Source: Stutzerimonas stutzeri
GTDB taxonomy: Bacteria > Pseudomonadota > Gammaproteobacteria > Pseudomonadales > Pseudomonadaceae
DNA length: 64,000 bases
Assembly: GCF_024448935.1 (NCBI RefSeq)
Contig: NZ_JAMOIE010000010.1
Span: forward strand, 1 to 64,000
Direction: 5' to 3'
Positions 1 through 8,247 of the stretch are shown here, piece by piece. Numbering within the stretch: position 1 is the first letter of the stretch; every line of letters begins with the position of its first letter. The position numbers and the translations under genes were made by a program. The notes beneath the pieces were generated by a model that worked only from the letters and a program-made list of their open reading frames with translations, was not told where the DNA came from and ran no database searches.

Positions 1-48
1 GTGATCTGTTTCATCGGAAACTCGGGCGGGTGCGACGTCTCCCCGTCT

Positions 49-912
49 TCAGTAGCAGCTGGCTTTAGAGTCCTGGGTCAATGTAACGGCTTTCGAGGCC
101 AGTTGCTCGGCATAGGCCGATGGGGTTAACCCACCAAGCCCTTTCTTCGGTCTCTCTTCGTTGTATTCCCTCCGCCAGGACTCAATCACTACCTTGGCGT
201 GCGGCAGGCTGGTGAACCAGTGTTCGTTCAGGCATTCATCACGGAAGCGCCCGTTAAACGATTCGATGTAGGCATTCTGATTGGGCTTACCTGGCTCAAT
301 CAGGAACAGCTGCACACCTCGCTGATGAGCCCAGGTCAGCATGGCCCTGCCACAGAACTCCTTGCCATTGTCCGTGCGGATGGCTTTGGGCAGTCCGCGT
401 GACATGGCCAGACGATCCAGGATGCGCGTCAACGAAAGCCCGCCAATCGCTCTTTCCGGCACGATGGCTACAGCCTCATGGGTGGCATCATCCACCACGG
501 TCAGGGCCAGGCTGGCGAGGTGGTCAACCACAAGCGGGTGGAGCGCCTGTATGCCGAAGCCCGCTTGCAGGTGAAAAGGCGTAAGCGCAAGAAGATTCCG
601 ATTGCAGATCGACAGCCGCTGGGCCGCCCGCGGGCCGCCAACCAGGTCTGGTCGATGGACTTTGTATTTGATCGCACGGCTGAAGGGCGTGTCATCAAGA
701 GCCTGCTTCAAATAGATCATCGCGGCGCCATAGCGGCGATGCCGATGAGCCAGGGCCACAATGCGCTTGCGCAGGCTCTGGTTGCGATCCGGCCTCGGTT
801 GGTAGCGCAGAGCACTGGCGCTCATGCGCATCACCTGAAGCGCTCGGCGCTCACTCAAGCCGCGTGCCGTCATGTGGCGCACCAGCTCTCGACGCGAGGG
901 TGCGCTCACCAC
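49..912 (-). pseudogene. IS3-family transposase OrfB with internal 198-bp inversion
   Basis: This is the DDE integrase part of an IS3-family transposase. The N-terminal HTH_21-like segment and the C-terminal part with IRTDNGKEF (second Asp) and [10 protein letters not shown] (catalytic Glu) are normal. Residues between MIYLKQA and [14 protein letters not shown] do not resemble a transposase. Read on the opposite strand, positions 508-705 encode the missing part, including [11 protein letters not shown] and the first catalytic Asp in WSMDF. Flipping that block, which is bounded by caggct (508-513) and agcctg (700-705), restores a continuous family-like protein. The inverted block is 66 codons and happens to stay open, so the frame looks intact although the first catalytic Asp is lost. 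Confidence 0.9.
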
Positions 913-1175
913 TTTTTTCGCAACGCCTCGCGGGTGACTTCAATCTCCAGCATCGACTCGGCGAGCATTTTCTTAAGCCGGGCATTTTCGCTTTCCAGCT
1001 CCTTCAGGCGCTTGGCATCCGACACGCTCATCCCGCCAAACTTGCTGCGCCAGAGGTAGTAACTGGCCTCTGAAAAGCCGTGCCGACGACACAGCTCCTT
1101 GATCGGCAGCCCAGCCTCGGCTTCGCGTAGAAAGCCAATGATTTGCTCTTCAGTGAAACGCTTCTTCATGTCCAA
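906..1175 (-). CDS. IS3-family transposase OrfA (helix-turn-helix)
   Basis: This 89-aa protein starts [16 protein letters not shown], a typical IS3/IS407 OrfA opening, followed by a helix-turn-helix ([24 protein letters not shown]) and a leucine-rich coiled segment ([15 protein letters not shown]) used for dimerisation. It overlaps the beginning of orfB in another frame. In this family OrfA alone binds the terminal repeats, and the OrfAB fusion made by frameshifting is the active transposase. This copy appears intact, so it could still act as a repressor or DNA-binding protein even though OrfB is damaged. Confidence 0.9.
   Translation of the reverse strand: MDMKKRFTEEQIIGFLREAEAGLPIKELCRRHGFSEASYYLWRSKFGGMSVSDAKRLKELESENARLKKMLAESMLEIEVTREALRKKW
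912..918 (-). promoter_or_regulatory. A-AAA-AAG slippery heptamer for -1 frameshift in IS orfA/orfB
   Basis: On the minus strand the end of orfA reads ...cga aaa aag tgg tga. The A-AAA-AAG heptamer sits just before the orfA stop, and the -1 frame continues into orfB. This is the classical IS3 programmed frameshift arrangement. It is assigned by motif and position only. Confidence 0.7.
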
Positions 1176-1241
1176 TCTCCTGGTTACTGGGATTGGACTC
1201 TAAAGCTGAGCGCTACTCAAATCAGGGGAGACGTCGGAATC

Positions 1242-1286
1242 GGTGGCCAGATGCTCATGGAATGGGTGGCCGGATGGCCGTGGAAT
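1242..1286. repeat. Two tandem near-identical 22-mers (possible IS21-type end remnant)
   Basis: Positions 1242-1263 and 1265-1286 match at 18 of 22 bases (core ggtggcc.gatg..c.tggaat). Multiple short terminal repeats of this kind are a feature of IS21-family ends, but no transposase is attached here. A perfect 10-bp hairpin follows at 1311-1333. The rest of the stretch to the porin stop at 1543 shows no gene. Confidence 0.35.
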
Positions 1287-1542
1287 CCGCACCTGTAATG
1301 CGGGAAATGGCCGCCGCGAGGTGCTCGCGGCGGCTAAAAATCCAGAAGGAATAGATGATTCGATCGTTTTTTAGACGAATCGCCGCTTTTAAAATTGGCA
1401 GGGCTGAAGTCAGCCAGAAATACGTGACTACTTCAGACCATCCTAGTCAACCAGATCGCTATTGCCCCCGAAGATCGAGCCAACAAAGACAGCGGCTAAA
1501 ATTAATTAGTACGAACTTCAGATGCTCACGATAGCGATTTAA

Positions 1543-2701
1543 TCAGAATGAATAATTATAGGCTAAGACGAAATTATCTTGCGACATGGACGATCTCACG
1601 GGCGACGAGGTGTTGTAAGCCGATCGATTGGTCATACTTTGCTCGAAGGCATGCGAATACGCAGCATCGAACCTACCCGATTTTGATACTTGGTAGCTGA
1701 ATCCCAAGGAAGCGTGTTTCCGCAAAATACCCGGAACTAGCGCCAACAATCCCTCATCATTAAAGGGCTGCGTCGCCTGACGGTAACCTGCTCGCACTGT
1801 TAAATTCGGGGTAGCTGCATACGAAGCCCCAATCGCCACTATTGTTTGATCCTTGGCATTTTGAGGAAGTCTTAAGTCGACATCACCAACATCACTAGAA
1901 AACCCTACCTTTATATCCTTCCAGGCATCCTTCCAAAAAACGCGAGACACATCAACAGCAACGAGTAATTTGTCCGTAACTTGGTGGCTCAGACCCACGT
2001 CAAGTTTGGCAGGGGTATTAAAGTCTAAAACACGAACCTCGCCCTCGATAGGCACATTACCGATGAGGCCATCTACCGCGGTAATAGTCCCCTTCCCTTT
2101 CAAATCGTTCATATGGCTTTTGAGCATGTAGGAGATACCCAACTTGGTCGTTGGCGTAATCTTATATAGCAAACCTAACCTACCCGAGTATCCCCAACCA
2201 TCGACACCACTCGCAAGTTCCTTGTTTTGGCTAACGCTCAAATGCACACCCCGCGGGTCGGGTAAAGTGCCGATCAAGCCCAACAGCGAACCGGACACAC
2301 GCCCATCACCGGCGAGACTACCCAACTGGTTCGTTCCCAGCAAATAATCGAGATTCAAACCAGATCCATTTTGCATCTAGCGATCCACCGATAACAAGAC
2401 GATCGTTAATCTTAAAACTCACGGCAAAAGGTATGTCAAGTACAAACAAGCGACTGGCGTTCTCAAGGCCGGTATCAGCATCGGCGGCATAGCCCATTCC
2501 GCCAATATCGCCGCGGGACAAAAAACTGTCCTTCCCATACTCGACCCCTATCCCCGCTTGTGCGAATATGCCCGCGCCAAAGGTCCAGTTAGAAACTTTA
2601 CGGATAAAAGCAAGCTGAGGGGCAACATAGGGGCCTCTATTATTAGAATGCCGACTTGATGACGCTTTCTCGCCTGTACCAAGATTGGTGGCGCTGATAT
2701 C
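1543..2701 (-). pseudogene. FadL/TodX/XylN-type outer-membrane porin, C-terminal part (codons 82-466), with frameshift
   Basis: The encoded chain begins DISATNLGTGEKASS, runs through RGPYVAPQLAF, SNWTFGAGIFAQ and LVIGGSLDA, and ends in YNYSF, the aromatic C-terminus of an outer-membrane beta-barrel. FadL/TodX-type porins admit hydrophobic aromatics. One extra A in the AAAA run (plus-strand TTTT at 2369-2372) throws the frame; removing it gives SLDANGSGLNLDYLLG and continues cleanly. The matching N-terminus lies 11 kb away at 13775-14017. The two parts (81 + 385 aa) give 466 aa, normal for the family. The gene is AT-richer than the insert and similar to the nah genes. It is doubly inactivated. 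Confidence 0.88.
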
Positions 2702-5700
2702 TGGCTCTTCACACCCTGCCAGCCGGCGGTGCCGGTGGTCTGGTCCCAGCCCTTGAAGGTGATGGTAGCGGTCTCGCTGCGGATACCGTCGGGGACGAAG
2801 CGCACCCGGTCGGTGCCGCGCAGCATCAACGCCGCCGAGTTGGACACAATGCCCACGTTGTTCCAGGTGGCACCGCCGTTGACGCTGTACTGCCACGTGC
2901 CGTAAGTGGCGGTGGTGCCGGTGACGACGATGCCCGACAGCGCGCCGGTATCCACGTCGCTGATGCCGCCGATCAGGGAACTGACCAGGTCGCCGGCATT
3001 GTTGGTCGAGCCGTCGGTAAGCGGTGTCATGACCGGCGCCACCGGGTTCATGACCGGTGCGTCGTTAACCGCACTGACCGCCAGGGTGGCCTGGGCGGTG
3101 CCGTTGGAGAACGCGGTGGTGCCACCATTGATCGTGACGTCGGCGGTACTGCGCATGGTGGTGGCGGACGCAGTGCCGCTGGTACGGTCCCAGGCGCGGT
3201 AAGTGAAGCTGGCGCTTTCGCTGTTGGCGCCATCCGGGACGTAGCGCACGTAGGTGGTGGAGCTCAGCAGCAAGGCGCCGGAGCCCGACACCGTGCCGAA
3301 GTTGGTCCAGTTGGTGTTGTCGGTGGAATACTGCCAGGTGCCACGACCGGTGGTGGCTGTCACGGCGATACCGGACAGGCCGCCCGAGTCCGCATCGGCA
3401 TAGGTGGCGCCCGCCAGGACGGTGGAGACCAGCACGCCGGGGCTGATGGTGTCTTCGTTGATGGTGGGCACCGCATAGGGGCCGCCGCTGAGGGTCGGCG
3501 CATCGTTGACGGCCACCAGGCTCACGACGCTGGCCACGCCGACGGCCACGGCGTTGATGCCACCGTTGGCGGTGCTGCCACTGTCACGCACGCTGTCCAG
3601 GGTGACCGTGCGCGCCGCGTCGCTGGGCGCCTGGCTGTCGTTGCGATAACCGATGCCATTGACGACGCCCTGCGCCGCCGCCGAGTTCAGCCCTGCGTGC
3701 GTCAGGGTGACCGTGGCGGTACCGGCGGTAACCGTCACTGACACGGACAGACCATTGGTGGTCACCAGGGACGTGCCGGCGGTCAGGCTCACCTCGCTGC
3801 CGTCGATAATCAGTTTCTCGGATGAGCCGTTGGCCACGTTGGAAACCCGTACGACCATCTGGGTGACGCTTTGCCCGGCCTCGACCGTGTTGATGCTCGC
3901 GCCGCTGAACACGCTCACGGCCGCGCCTTTTTCGGTGAACGTCGGGTTGCTCGGCGTGACGCTGACCACAGGGGCATCGTTGACGGTCGCGACGTTGACC
4001 GTGACCGTCGCCGCGGTGCTGGCCGTGCCGGTGTCGTCGGTCAGGGTAACGCGCACAGTGCGGGCGGCACCCGACGGGTCGGTGGTGTTGCTATTGCGAT
4101 ACCCCAGGTTCTGCACCAGCGCGGACACCGCCGTCGGCGTGGCGCTGGCGTTCAGGGAAATGACCAGGGCATTGCCGGCAGTACCACCGACATAGCTGCC
4201 GATCAAGACCCCGCTATGGAAGATGGAGTTACCCGTCAGCGTGATCATGCCGGCACCGCTGCCCTGGTCACGAACCATCAGGACATCTTCGGCCGTCGTG
4301 CCGCCCGTGGTGATTTCCACGCGCAGGTTGCCGCCGGAGAAGTTGGCCGAGTCGCCATCGGTGACCACGGCATTGCTGCCCTGGTCGAGCAGGGCAATGG
4401 TGCTGCCCTCGGTATAGGTGATCGTGTCGCCATTGACGTTGCCGACCACCGGGGCCTGGTTGCTCGCCGTGGTGAAGTTCAGCGTGGTGAGGTCCTGGAT
4501 GCCCTTGTAGGCCTGGCCATTGGTGTTGGCGAAGGTCTTGCCGTCGATGCGCACCGCGTACTCCACCCCCTGGGCCAGGTCCATCGGCGGGTCGATGGAC
4601 CAGGTGGTGCCGGAACCGGTGACCGCGCTGCTGCCCACGGCAATGGTCTGTACCACGACATTGTCGCTGGTGCGCACGATGTAGATATTACCGCTGCCCT
4701 TGCTCACCGACTGGTCGAAGGTCAACACGATATTGGCCGAGGGCGAAGCGTTCAGGGCGTTGTCGGCGGGGGTGGCGCTGACCAGTTTGGGCAGGCTGCC
4801 ACCCTGAAAATAGACACTGCTGGCGGTGGTGGAGCTGACGAAGATATCGAGGTCACCGTCACCGTCGAAGTCACCGACGCGGTACTGCTGGTTGGTCATG
4901 TCGGCCAGGCTGACGCCGGAAAACGGCGAGTCTGCCTGGGCCAGGTCGGTAAAGCTGCCACCGTCGTTGCGAGCGTAGCGCCATGCCGTGCCATTGCTAC
5001 CGGTCTGGTAGAGGACATCAGCATCCCCATCGCCATCGAAGTCCCCCACCACCACCCGGTTGACCGTCGTGACGGGCAGGCCCGACACGCCGCCGGCAAC
5101 CTCGGTGAAGAGGGCATTGTCATTGCGAAAATAGCGGATCTGACCACCGGCAATCATATACAGCAGGTCCGTATCGCCGTCGCCATCGATATCCGCCGCC
5201 TTGAAGTTATAGGCGCTGAAATCGGGCAAGGCCAGGCTCCTGAACGGCGACAGCGAATCGGTGCTGAGCATATCGACGAAGCTGCCGTTGCCGTTGTTCA
5301 GCATGACCCTCCAGGACGAGCCGGGAACAGAGTCGGTCTGATAGAGAAAATCGATGGAGCCATTGCCGTCGAAGTCGCCGGCAAGGCTCCTCACGCCATT
5401 GGTCGGACCGCCACTGAGGGCCTCGGCGGTAAAGCTCGAGCCGTTATTGCGAAACAGGGTCAGCGAAGGCCCGCTGACCGCGGCCACCAGCAGGTCGATA
5501 TCCCCGTCACCATCGAAGTCGGCGGCATGGTAGTTGACGCCGCCAGTCGCGGCGTCGGGCAGCGTCACGAAGGCGAAGGGCGAAGCGGCCTGACTGACGA
5601 CGGTGAAGGTGCCGTTGGCATTGCCCAGCGCCAGGTTCCAGGCGGCTGCGACGCCCGCCCCTTGGTACAGAATGTCGGCGCGACCGTCGTTGTTGAAGTC

Positions 5701-6519
5701 GCCAACTACCGCGCGCATAAGGCTCCCGCTCGCCCCCAGCAGGGGCGCAGTACCGGAAGGCCCGCCGGTGTAGTTCACTGCCATCAGGCTGGTATAGCCG
5801 GCCACGCTCAAGGTGCCGGTTTCAATGACGCCGCTGCTGCGTTCCAGGGTCCAGTTGCCACCCAGGGCCGCCGCACCCGTGCCGTCCACCGAGGCGGCCA
5901 CATCGGCGCCGGTCATTGCGGCTAATTGGTCGATAAAGAGTTGGCCTTTCGCGCCTTCACCGACATTGCAGCCGTAGAGCATCAGGTCGCCATCGGCCTT
6001 GAGCGCCGCACCGATGCTTTCGAGGGCTTCGCGGTGTTCGGAAAGGTTACTGCTGGCCAGCCAGACGTTGCCCATCTGCACCGTTCCGTCGGCACCGTGG
6101 GACAGCAGGTGGATCGCATCCAGCCCTTCGCGGCCCTTGAGGTAGTCGGCCATCTGCTGCAAGCCGTCCTTGGTGGGGTCGAGGATCACCACCTCGGCGT
6201 TGGCGGACAAGCCATCGAGCAATTGCGCGGTGTTGGTGACCTGGCCATCGACAAACACCACTTCATGGCGCTGCGAACCCTGCTGGCCACCCGTATCGGC
6301 CGTGGCCCCCTGGCCCTGGGCATTGGCGGTTTCGTTGCTGGAGGTGCTGTCCTTGGCAGCGTCGGCCGTGGTCTGCGCCGCCGCATCCTGGGCGACCACG
6401 CCCACGGACGCATCGAACATGATTCGCGGTTCAAGGGCCATCAACAGCGGGGCCTGGCCAGGGTCGGCGGGCTGGGGCTGCTGGGCGAACTTGCGCGCAA
6501 AACGTTCGATGAGTTTCAT
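2548..6519 (-). CDS. Giant LEPR-motif/DUF4347/FG-GAP surface adhesin, 3'-truncated
   Basis: The start is chosen at MKLIERFARK because aggaga lies 6 nt upstream. Order of parts: an N-terminal LEPRIMFDAS signature of large repetitive exported proteins; a DUF4347 domain (about residues 75-240, with IHLLSHGADGTVQMG and DLMLYGCNVGEG); at least six FG-GAP/VCBS-like repeats with calcium-type DxDGDGDxD loops (about 260-590); a Big_5/SwmB-like Ig domain (about 595-690); then cadherin-like repeats of about 120-150 aa. Genuine sequence stops near position 2702 (about 1270 aa). The remaining codons to 2548 are out-of-frame porin sequence. Any C-terminal secretion signal is therefore missing. It is probably an exported surface or biofilm protein in its intact form. 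Confidence 0.8.
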   Translation of the reverse strand: MKLIERFARKFAQQPQPADPGQAPLLMALEPRIMFDASVGVVAQDAAAQTTADAAKDSTSSNETANAQGQGATADTGGQQGSQRHEVVFVDGQVTNTAQLLDGLSANAEVVILDPTKDGLQQMADYLKGREGLDAIHLLSHGADGTVQMGNVWLASSNLSEHREALESIGAALKADGDLMLYGCNVGEGAKGQLFIDQLAAMTGADVAASVDGTGAAALGGNWTLERSSGVIETGTLSVAGYTSLMAVNYTGGPSGTAPLLGASGSLMRAVVGDFNNDGRADILYQGAGVAAAWNLALGNANGTFTVVSQAASPFAFVTLPDAATGGVNYHAADFDGDGDIDLLVAAVSGPSLTLFRNNGSSFTAEALSGGPTNGVRSLAGDFDGNGSIDFLYQTDSVPGSSWRVMLNNGNGSFVDMLSTDSLSPFRSLALPDFSAYNFKAADIDGDGDTDLLYMIAGGQIRYFRNDNALFTEVAGGVSGLPVTTVNRVVVGDFDGDGDADVLYQTGSNGTAWRYARNDGGSFTDLAQADSPFSGVSLADMTNQQYRVGDFDGDGDLDIFVSSTTASSVYFQGGSLPKLVSATPADNALNASPSANIVLTFDQSVSKGSGNIYIVRTSDNVVVQTIAVGSSAVTGSGTTWSIDPPMDLAQGVEYAVRIDGKTFANTNGQAYKGIQDLTTLNFTTASNQAPVVGNVNGDTITYTEGSTIALLDQGSNAVVTDGDSANFSGGNLRVEITTGGTTAEDVLMVRDQGSGAGMITLTGNSIFHSGVLIGSYVGGTAGNALVISLNASATPTAVSALVQNLGYRNSNTTDPSGAARTVRVTLTDDTGTASTAATVTVNVATVNDAPVVSVTPSNPTFTEKGAAVSVFSGASINTVEAGQSVTQMVVRVSNVANGSSEKLIIDGSEVSLTAGTSLVTTNGLSVSVTVTAGTATVTLTHAGLNSAAAQGVVNGIGYRNDSQAPSDAARTVTLDSVRDSGSTANGGINAVAVGVASVVSLVAVNDAPTLSGGPYAVPTINEDTISPGVLVSTVLAGATYADADSGGLSGIAVTATTGRGTWQYSTDNTNWTNFGTVSGSGALLLSSTTYVRYVPDGANSESASFTYRAWDRTSGTASATTMRSTADVTINGGTTAFSNGTAQATLAVSAVNDAPVMNPVAPVMTPLTDGSTNNAGDLVSSLIGGISDVDTGALSGIVVTGTTATYGTWQYSVNGGATWNNVGIVSNSAALMLRGTDRVRFVPDGIRSETATITFKGWDQTTGTAGWQGVKSQISAPPILVQARKRHQVGILIIEAPMLPLSLLLSVKFLTGPLARAYSHKRG

Positions 6520-6567
6520 ATTGCATCTCCTGGTGTGCCATCGCCTCGCCAATACCGGCGCGGCGGC

Positions 6568-6597
6568 AAAAAAGTAGCGGTGCCCCTGGGCACCGCC
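6568..6597 (-). terminator. Terminator-like hairpin between tail-collar gene and adhesin
   Basis: On the minus strand a GC stem (gcggtgccc / ggggcaccgc) is followed by a run of six T. It lies downstream of the tail-collar gene and 49 nt before the adhesin start. The adhesin would therefore need readthrough or its own promoter. Confidence 0.7.
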
Positions 6598-6608
6598 GGT
6601 TGTTGCGA

Positions 6609-7247
6609 TCAGTCGCGGGACGGGTAAATACCCAGCAGCGCAATGACGAAAGTCACGGCCTGGTATGGGTTCAACACAGGAAACGGTATGCCCCCGCCGG
6701 AGATACCTACCGTACCGGGATTGACGAGACTACCGCTCACGCTCGCGGGGCAAGGCGCCAGATCCACCCGCGCAAGCGGGGCGCCGCTATTGTCCTTGCC
6801 GCTGTGATAGGCCATCAGGTTGGTGCCGGTCCCATCATTGACGATCCCCAGGCAACCGCCGGGAATCGGTGTCTCACTGGTGGCCACGGCGTTGACCACC
6901 TGGTTGATGCTGGTGCCGGAAAGGGGGGCGACGTTGCCGGAAGGAATCAGTACATGGCTATGGCTGGGCATATTCGTGATCAGTGGGGTAGCGTTCTCCA
7001 GCCCTCCCTTTTCACCCAGGGCGTACATCGAGAGGCCTGTACCCTGGCCCCAGCCAACAGGCGTACGTCCCTGGAAGTCCGGCAGGCCCACGGTCGTCCT
7101 GCCGTCGCCGCCATAGACAGTGCCCAATATCGCGAACAGCGCCTGGTTCTGACTCAGGGGCAGCGTTTGCCCGTTGCACATCGCGTACCCGCGGGGAGCG
7201 TAATTGCTGCCCAGCATCTTGATTTCGCCAATGAATGGATCAGCCAT
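6609..7247 (-). CDS. Phage tail-collar domain (microcystin-dependent-like) protein
   Basis: The protein is 212 aa from MADPFIGEIKMLG. The opening GEIKMLGSNYAPRGYAMCNGQTLPLSQNQALFAILGTVYGGDGRTTVGLPDFQGRTPVG matches the tail-collar domain in its usual N-terminal place; the glycine- and proline-rich remainder ends in NPYQAVTFVIALLGIYPSRD, as is typical. These proteins are related to phage short-tail-fibre collars but often occur in bacterial clusters next to large exported repeat proteins. The longer upstream frame to 7349 overlaps the preceding gene and lacks support. It sits between the DUF6916-like gene and the adhesin, suggesting a surface or cargo role; the function is not known. Confidence 0.85.
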   Translation of the reverse strand: MADPFIGEIKMLGSNYAPRGYAMCNGQTLPLSQNQALFAILGTVYGGDGRTTVGLPDFQGRTPVGWGQGTGLSMYALGEKGGLENATPLITNMPSHSHVLIPSGNVAPLSGTSINQVVNAVATSETPIPGGCLGIVNDGTGTNLMAYHSGKDNSGAPLARVDLAPCPASVSGSLVNPGTVGISGGGIPFPVLNPYQAVTFVIALLGIYPSRD

Positions 7248-7290
7248 CGAACAGTTCCTTTGTTGAGTTGCGGGGTTTGGTGTTGCGTAA

Positions 7291-7635
7291 TCAAACCGTT
7301 GCGCTCTGTGCGATCTCGCGCTTGCGATGAACGACCGCTTCAAGCACATGACGACCGTCGGCCTCGGGCAGCAGAGGCGTCATCAGCAATTGCCAGGGTT
7401 GTTCGCGGCCGGGGCCAAACAGGTTGAAAACCGCCTGGGGCAGCGCCACTCCCTGCGGCAACACCAGCAGCAGCGAATAGCCTTCGTAATCCCGGTTCAT
7501 TGCAATGCCTTCGCGCACGCCCAGCACGTCCACCTTCAACCCCTGGTCGGGCCCGACCTGCAGCACGAAACCTTGCGTACCCGCCTCCTGGATTTCCTTG
7601 AGGCTGGGTATCGGGTAAATGATCTCGTCGCTCAT
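7291..7635 (-). CDS. Small conserved protein, DUF6916-like, partner of tail-collar genes
   Basis: This 114-aa soluble protein has no signal peptide or membrane segment. Its C-terminal two thirds (YEGYSLLLVLPQGVALPQAVFNLFGPGREQPWQLLMTPL) resembles the small beta-rich DUF6916-type proteins found beside tail-collar proteins; that assignment is from memory of the family and is tentative. The start overlaps the end of the GNAT gene by 4 bp, so the two are translationally coupled. Its role is unknown; its position suggests it handles or regulates the tail-collar protein. Confidence 0.65.
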   Translation of the reverse strand: MSDEIIYPIPSLKEIQEAGTQGFVLQVGPDQGLKVDVLGVREGIAMNRDYEGYSLLLVLPQGVALPQAVFNLFGPGREQPWQLLMTPLLPEADGRHVLEAVVHRKREIAQSATV

Positions 7636-8129
7636 GCCACTGTCCTTGATTCGGTCCGCGGGTCGCGGCGCAACCGCTGATACACCCCCGAGTCACCGTT
7701 GAGGTAAAAACCCATCCGCGCATAGAGGCGCTGAGCGGGGTTGTAGGGCTCGACGAACAGATCGACACCCAGCCCCTGCTCGTCGACCTTGTGCAGTTGG
7801 TCTTCGATCAGCGCGGTGCCGATGCCCCGTCCCTGAAAATCGGGGAGCAACGTGATATCGATGAGGTTGAGCGAAGTCGGGCCCCAGAACAGGTACAGAC
7901 GACCGATGGCCCGCCCTTCATGCTCGACGATGAAAAACTCACCGTCGGGATAATGGGTCTGGTAGTAGATGTGCTGGGCGTGAAACTGTTGGCTGAGGAA
8001 GGTGGCTATCTGCTCGTCGGGCCAGCCGCTATGGGACATTTCCATAGCCCGCGAGCCGGCATAAAGGCGCTCGATAAAGGCCATATCCCCTGGATGCAAG
8101 GCACGGAGTTCCACAGCGCACTTCGACAT
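7632..8129 (-). CDS. GNAT-family N-acetyltransferase
   Basis: This 165-aa protein has the GNAT fold signature LPDFQGRGIGTALIEDQL (acetyl-CoA-binding Q/RxxGxG/A) and the terminal NPAQRLYARMGFY motif. The ATG at 8129 is preferred over a TTG one codon earlier because of an agggaag about 8 nt upstream. It opens the GNAT / DUF6916-like / tail-collar group and overlaps the next gene by 4 bp. The substrate is unknown. The position suggests modification of one of the neighbouring exported proteins, which is inference only. Confidence 0.85.
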   Translation of the reverse strand: MSKCAVELRALHPGDMAFIERLYAGSRAMEMSHSGWPDEQIATFLSQQFHAQHIYYQTHYPDGEFFIVEHEGRAIGRLYLFWGPTSLNLIDITLLPDFQGRGIGTALIEDQLHKVDEQGLGVDLFVEPYNPAQRLYARMGFYLNGDSGVYQRLRRDPRTESRTVA

Positions 8130-8176
8130 CAAAGCAACTTCCCTGTCTGAATAACTTTACAAGCCAACGGTTTTTG

Positions 8177-8188
8177 TGACGAACGTCA
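8177..8188. promoter_or_regulatory. Perfect TGACG-aa-CGTCA palindrome in the gap upstream of the GNAT operon
   Basis: The 118-bp gap between the M50 gene and the GNAT gene is the only sizeable non-coding space in the second half of the insert. It holds this perfect 5-bp inverted repeat about 48 bp upstream of the GNAT start. It could be an operator for a promoter of the GNAT-to-adhesin genes. No clear -35/-10 pair can be fixed by eye. Confidence 0.35.
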
Positions 8189-8247
8189 TGCATCGGAGGT
8201 ATAGCCAATTGACATCAGATTATCCGAACTGTCTGACAATCGCACTA

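Larger units (their letters stand above)
33..1236 (-). mobile_element. IS3-family insertion sequence (IS407-like group), transposase damaged by inversion
   Basis: The outer ends are imperfect inverted repeats of about 40 bp. Both begin cgacgtctcccc and share gtagc and gctttagagtcc further in. Between them lie overlapping orfA and orfB in the usual IS3 arrangement, read on the minus strand. No convincing short target duplication is visible immediately outside the ends, so the element may have lost its original flanks by recombination. Because orfB carries an internal inversion, autonomous transposition is unlikely. The exact terminal base is uncertain by a few positions. Confidence 0.85.

Noticed and set aside
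478-1059. A plus-strand open frame with transposase-like N-terminus
   Set aside because: The similarity is confined to the block 508-705 and is explained by the inversion inside orfB; the rest is antisense sequence.
2548-2701. Treating the adhesin end (SAPPILVQARKRHQ...) as a real C-terminus
   Set aside because: These codons are the porin gene read in the wrong frame.
2900-5800. Repeats in the adhesin as a CRISPR array
   Set aside because: They are long coding repeats (cadherin-like and FG-GAP), without short uniform repeats and spacers.
3871-5925. A 684-codon plus-strand open frame opposite the adhesin
   Set aside because: Low-complexity Asp/Gly/Val-rich translation mirrors the adhesin repeats in a GC-rich gene; no domain is recognisable.
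6609-7635. Tail-collar and DUF6916-like genes as a prophage
   Set aside because: No capsid, terminase, tail-tube or lysis genes accompany them; such proteins occur in non-phage clusters.
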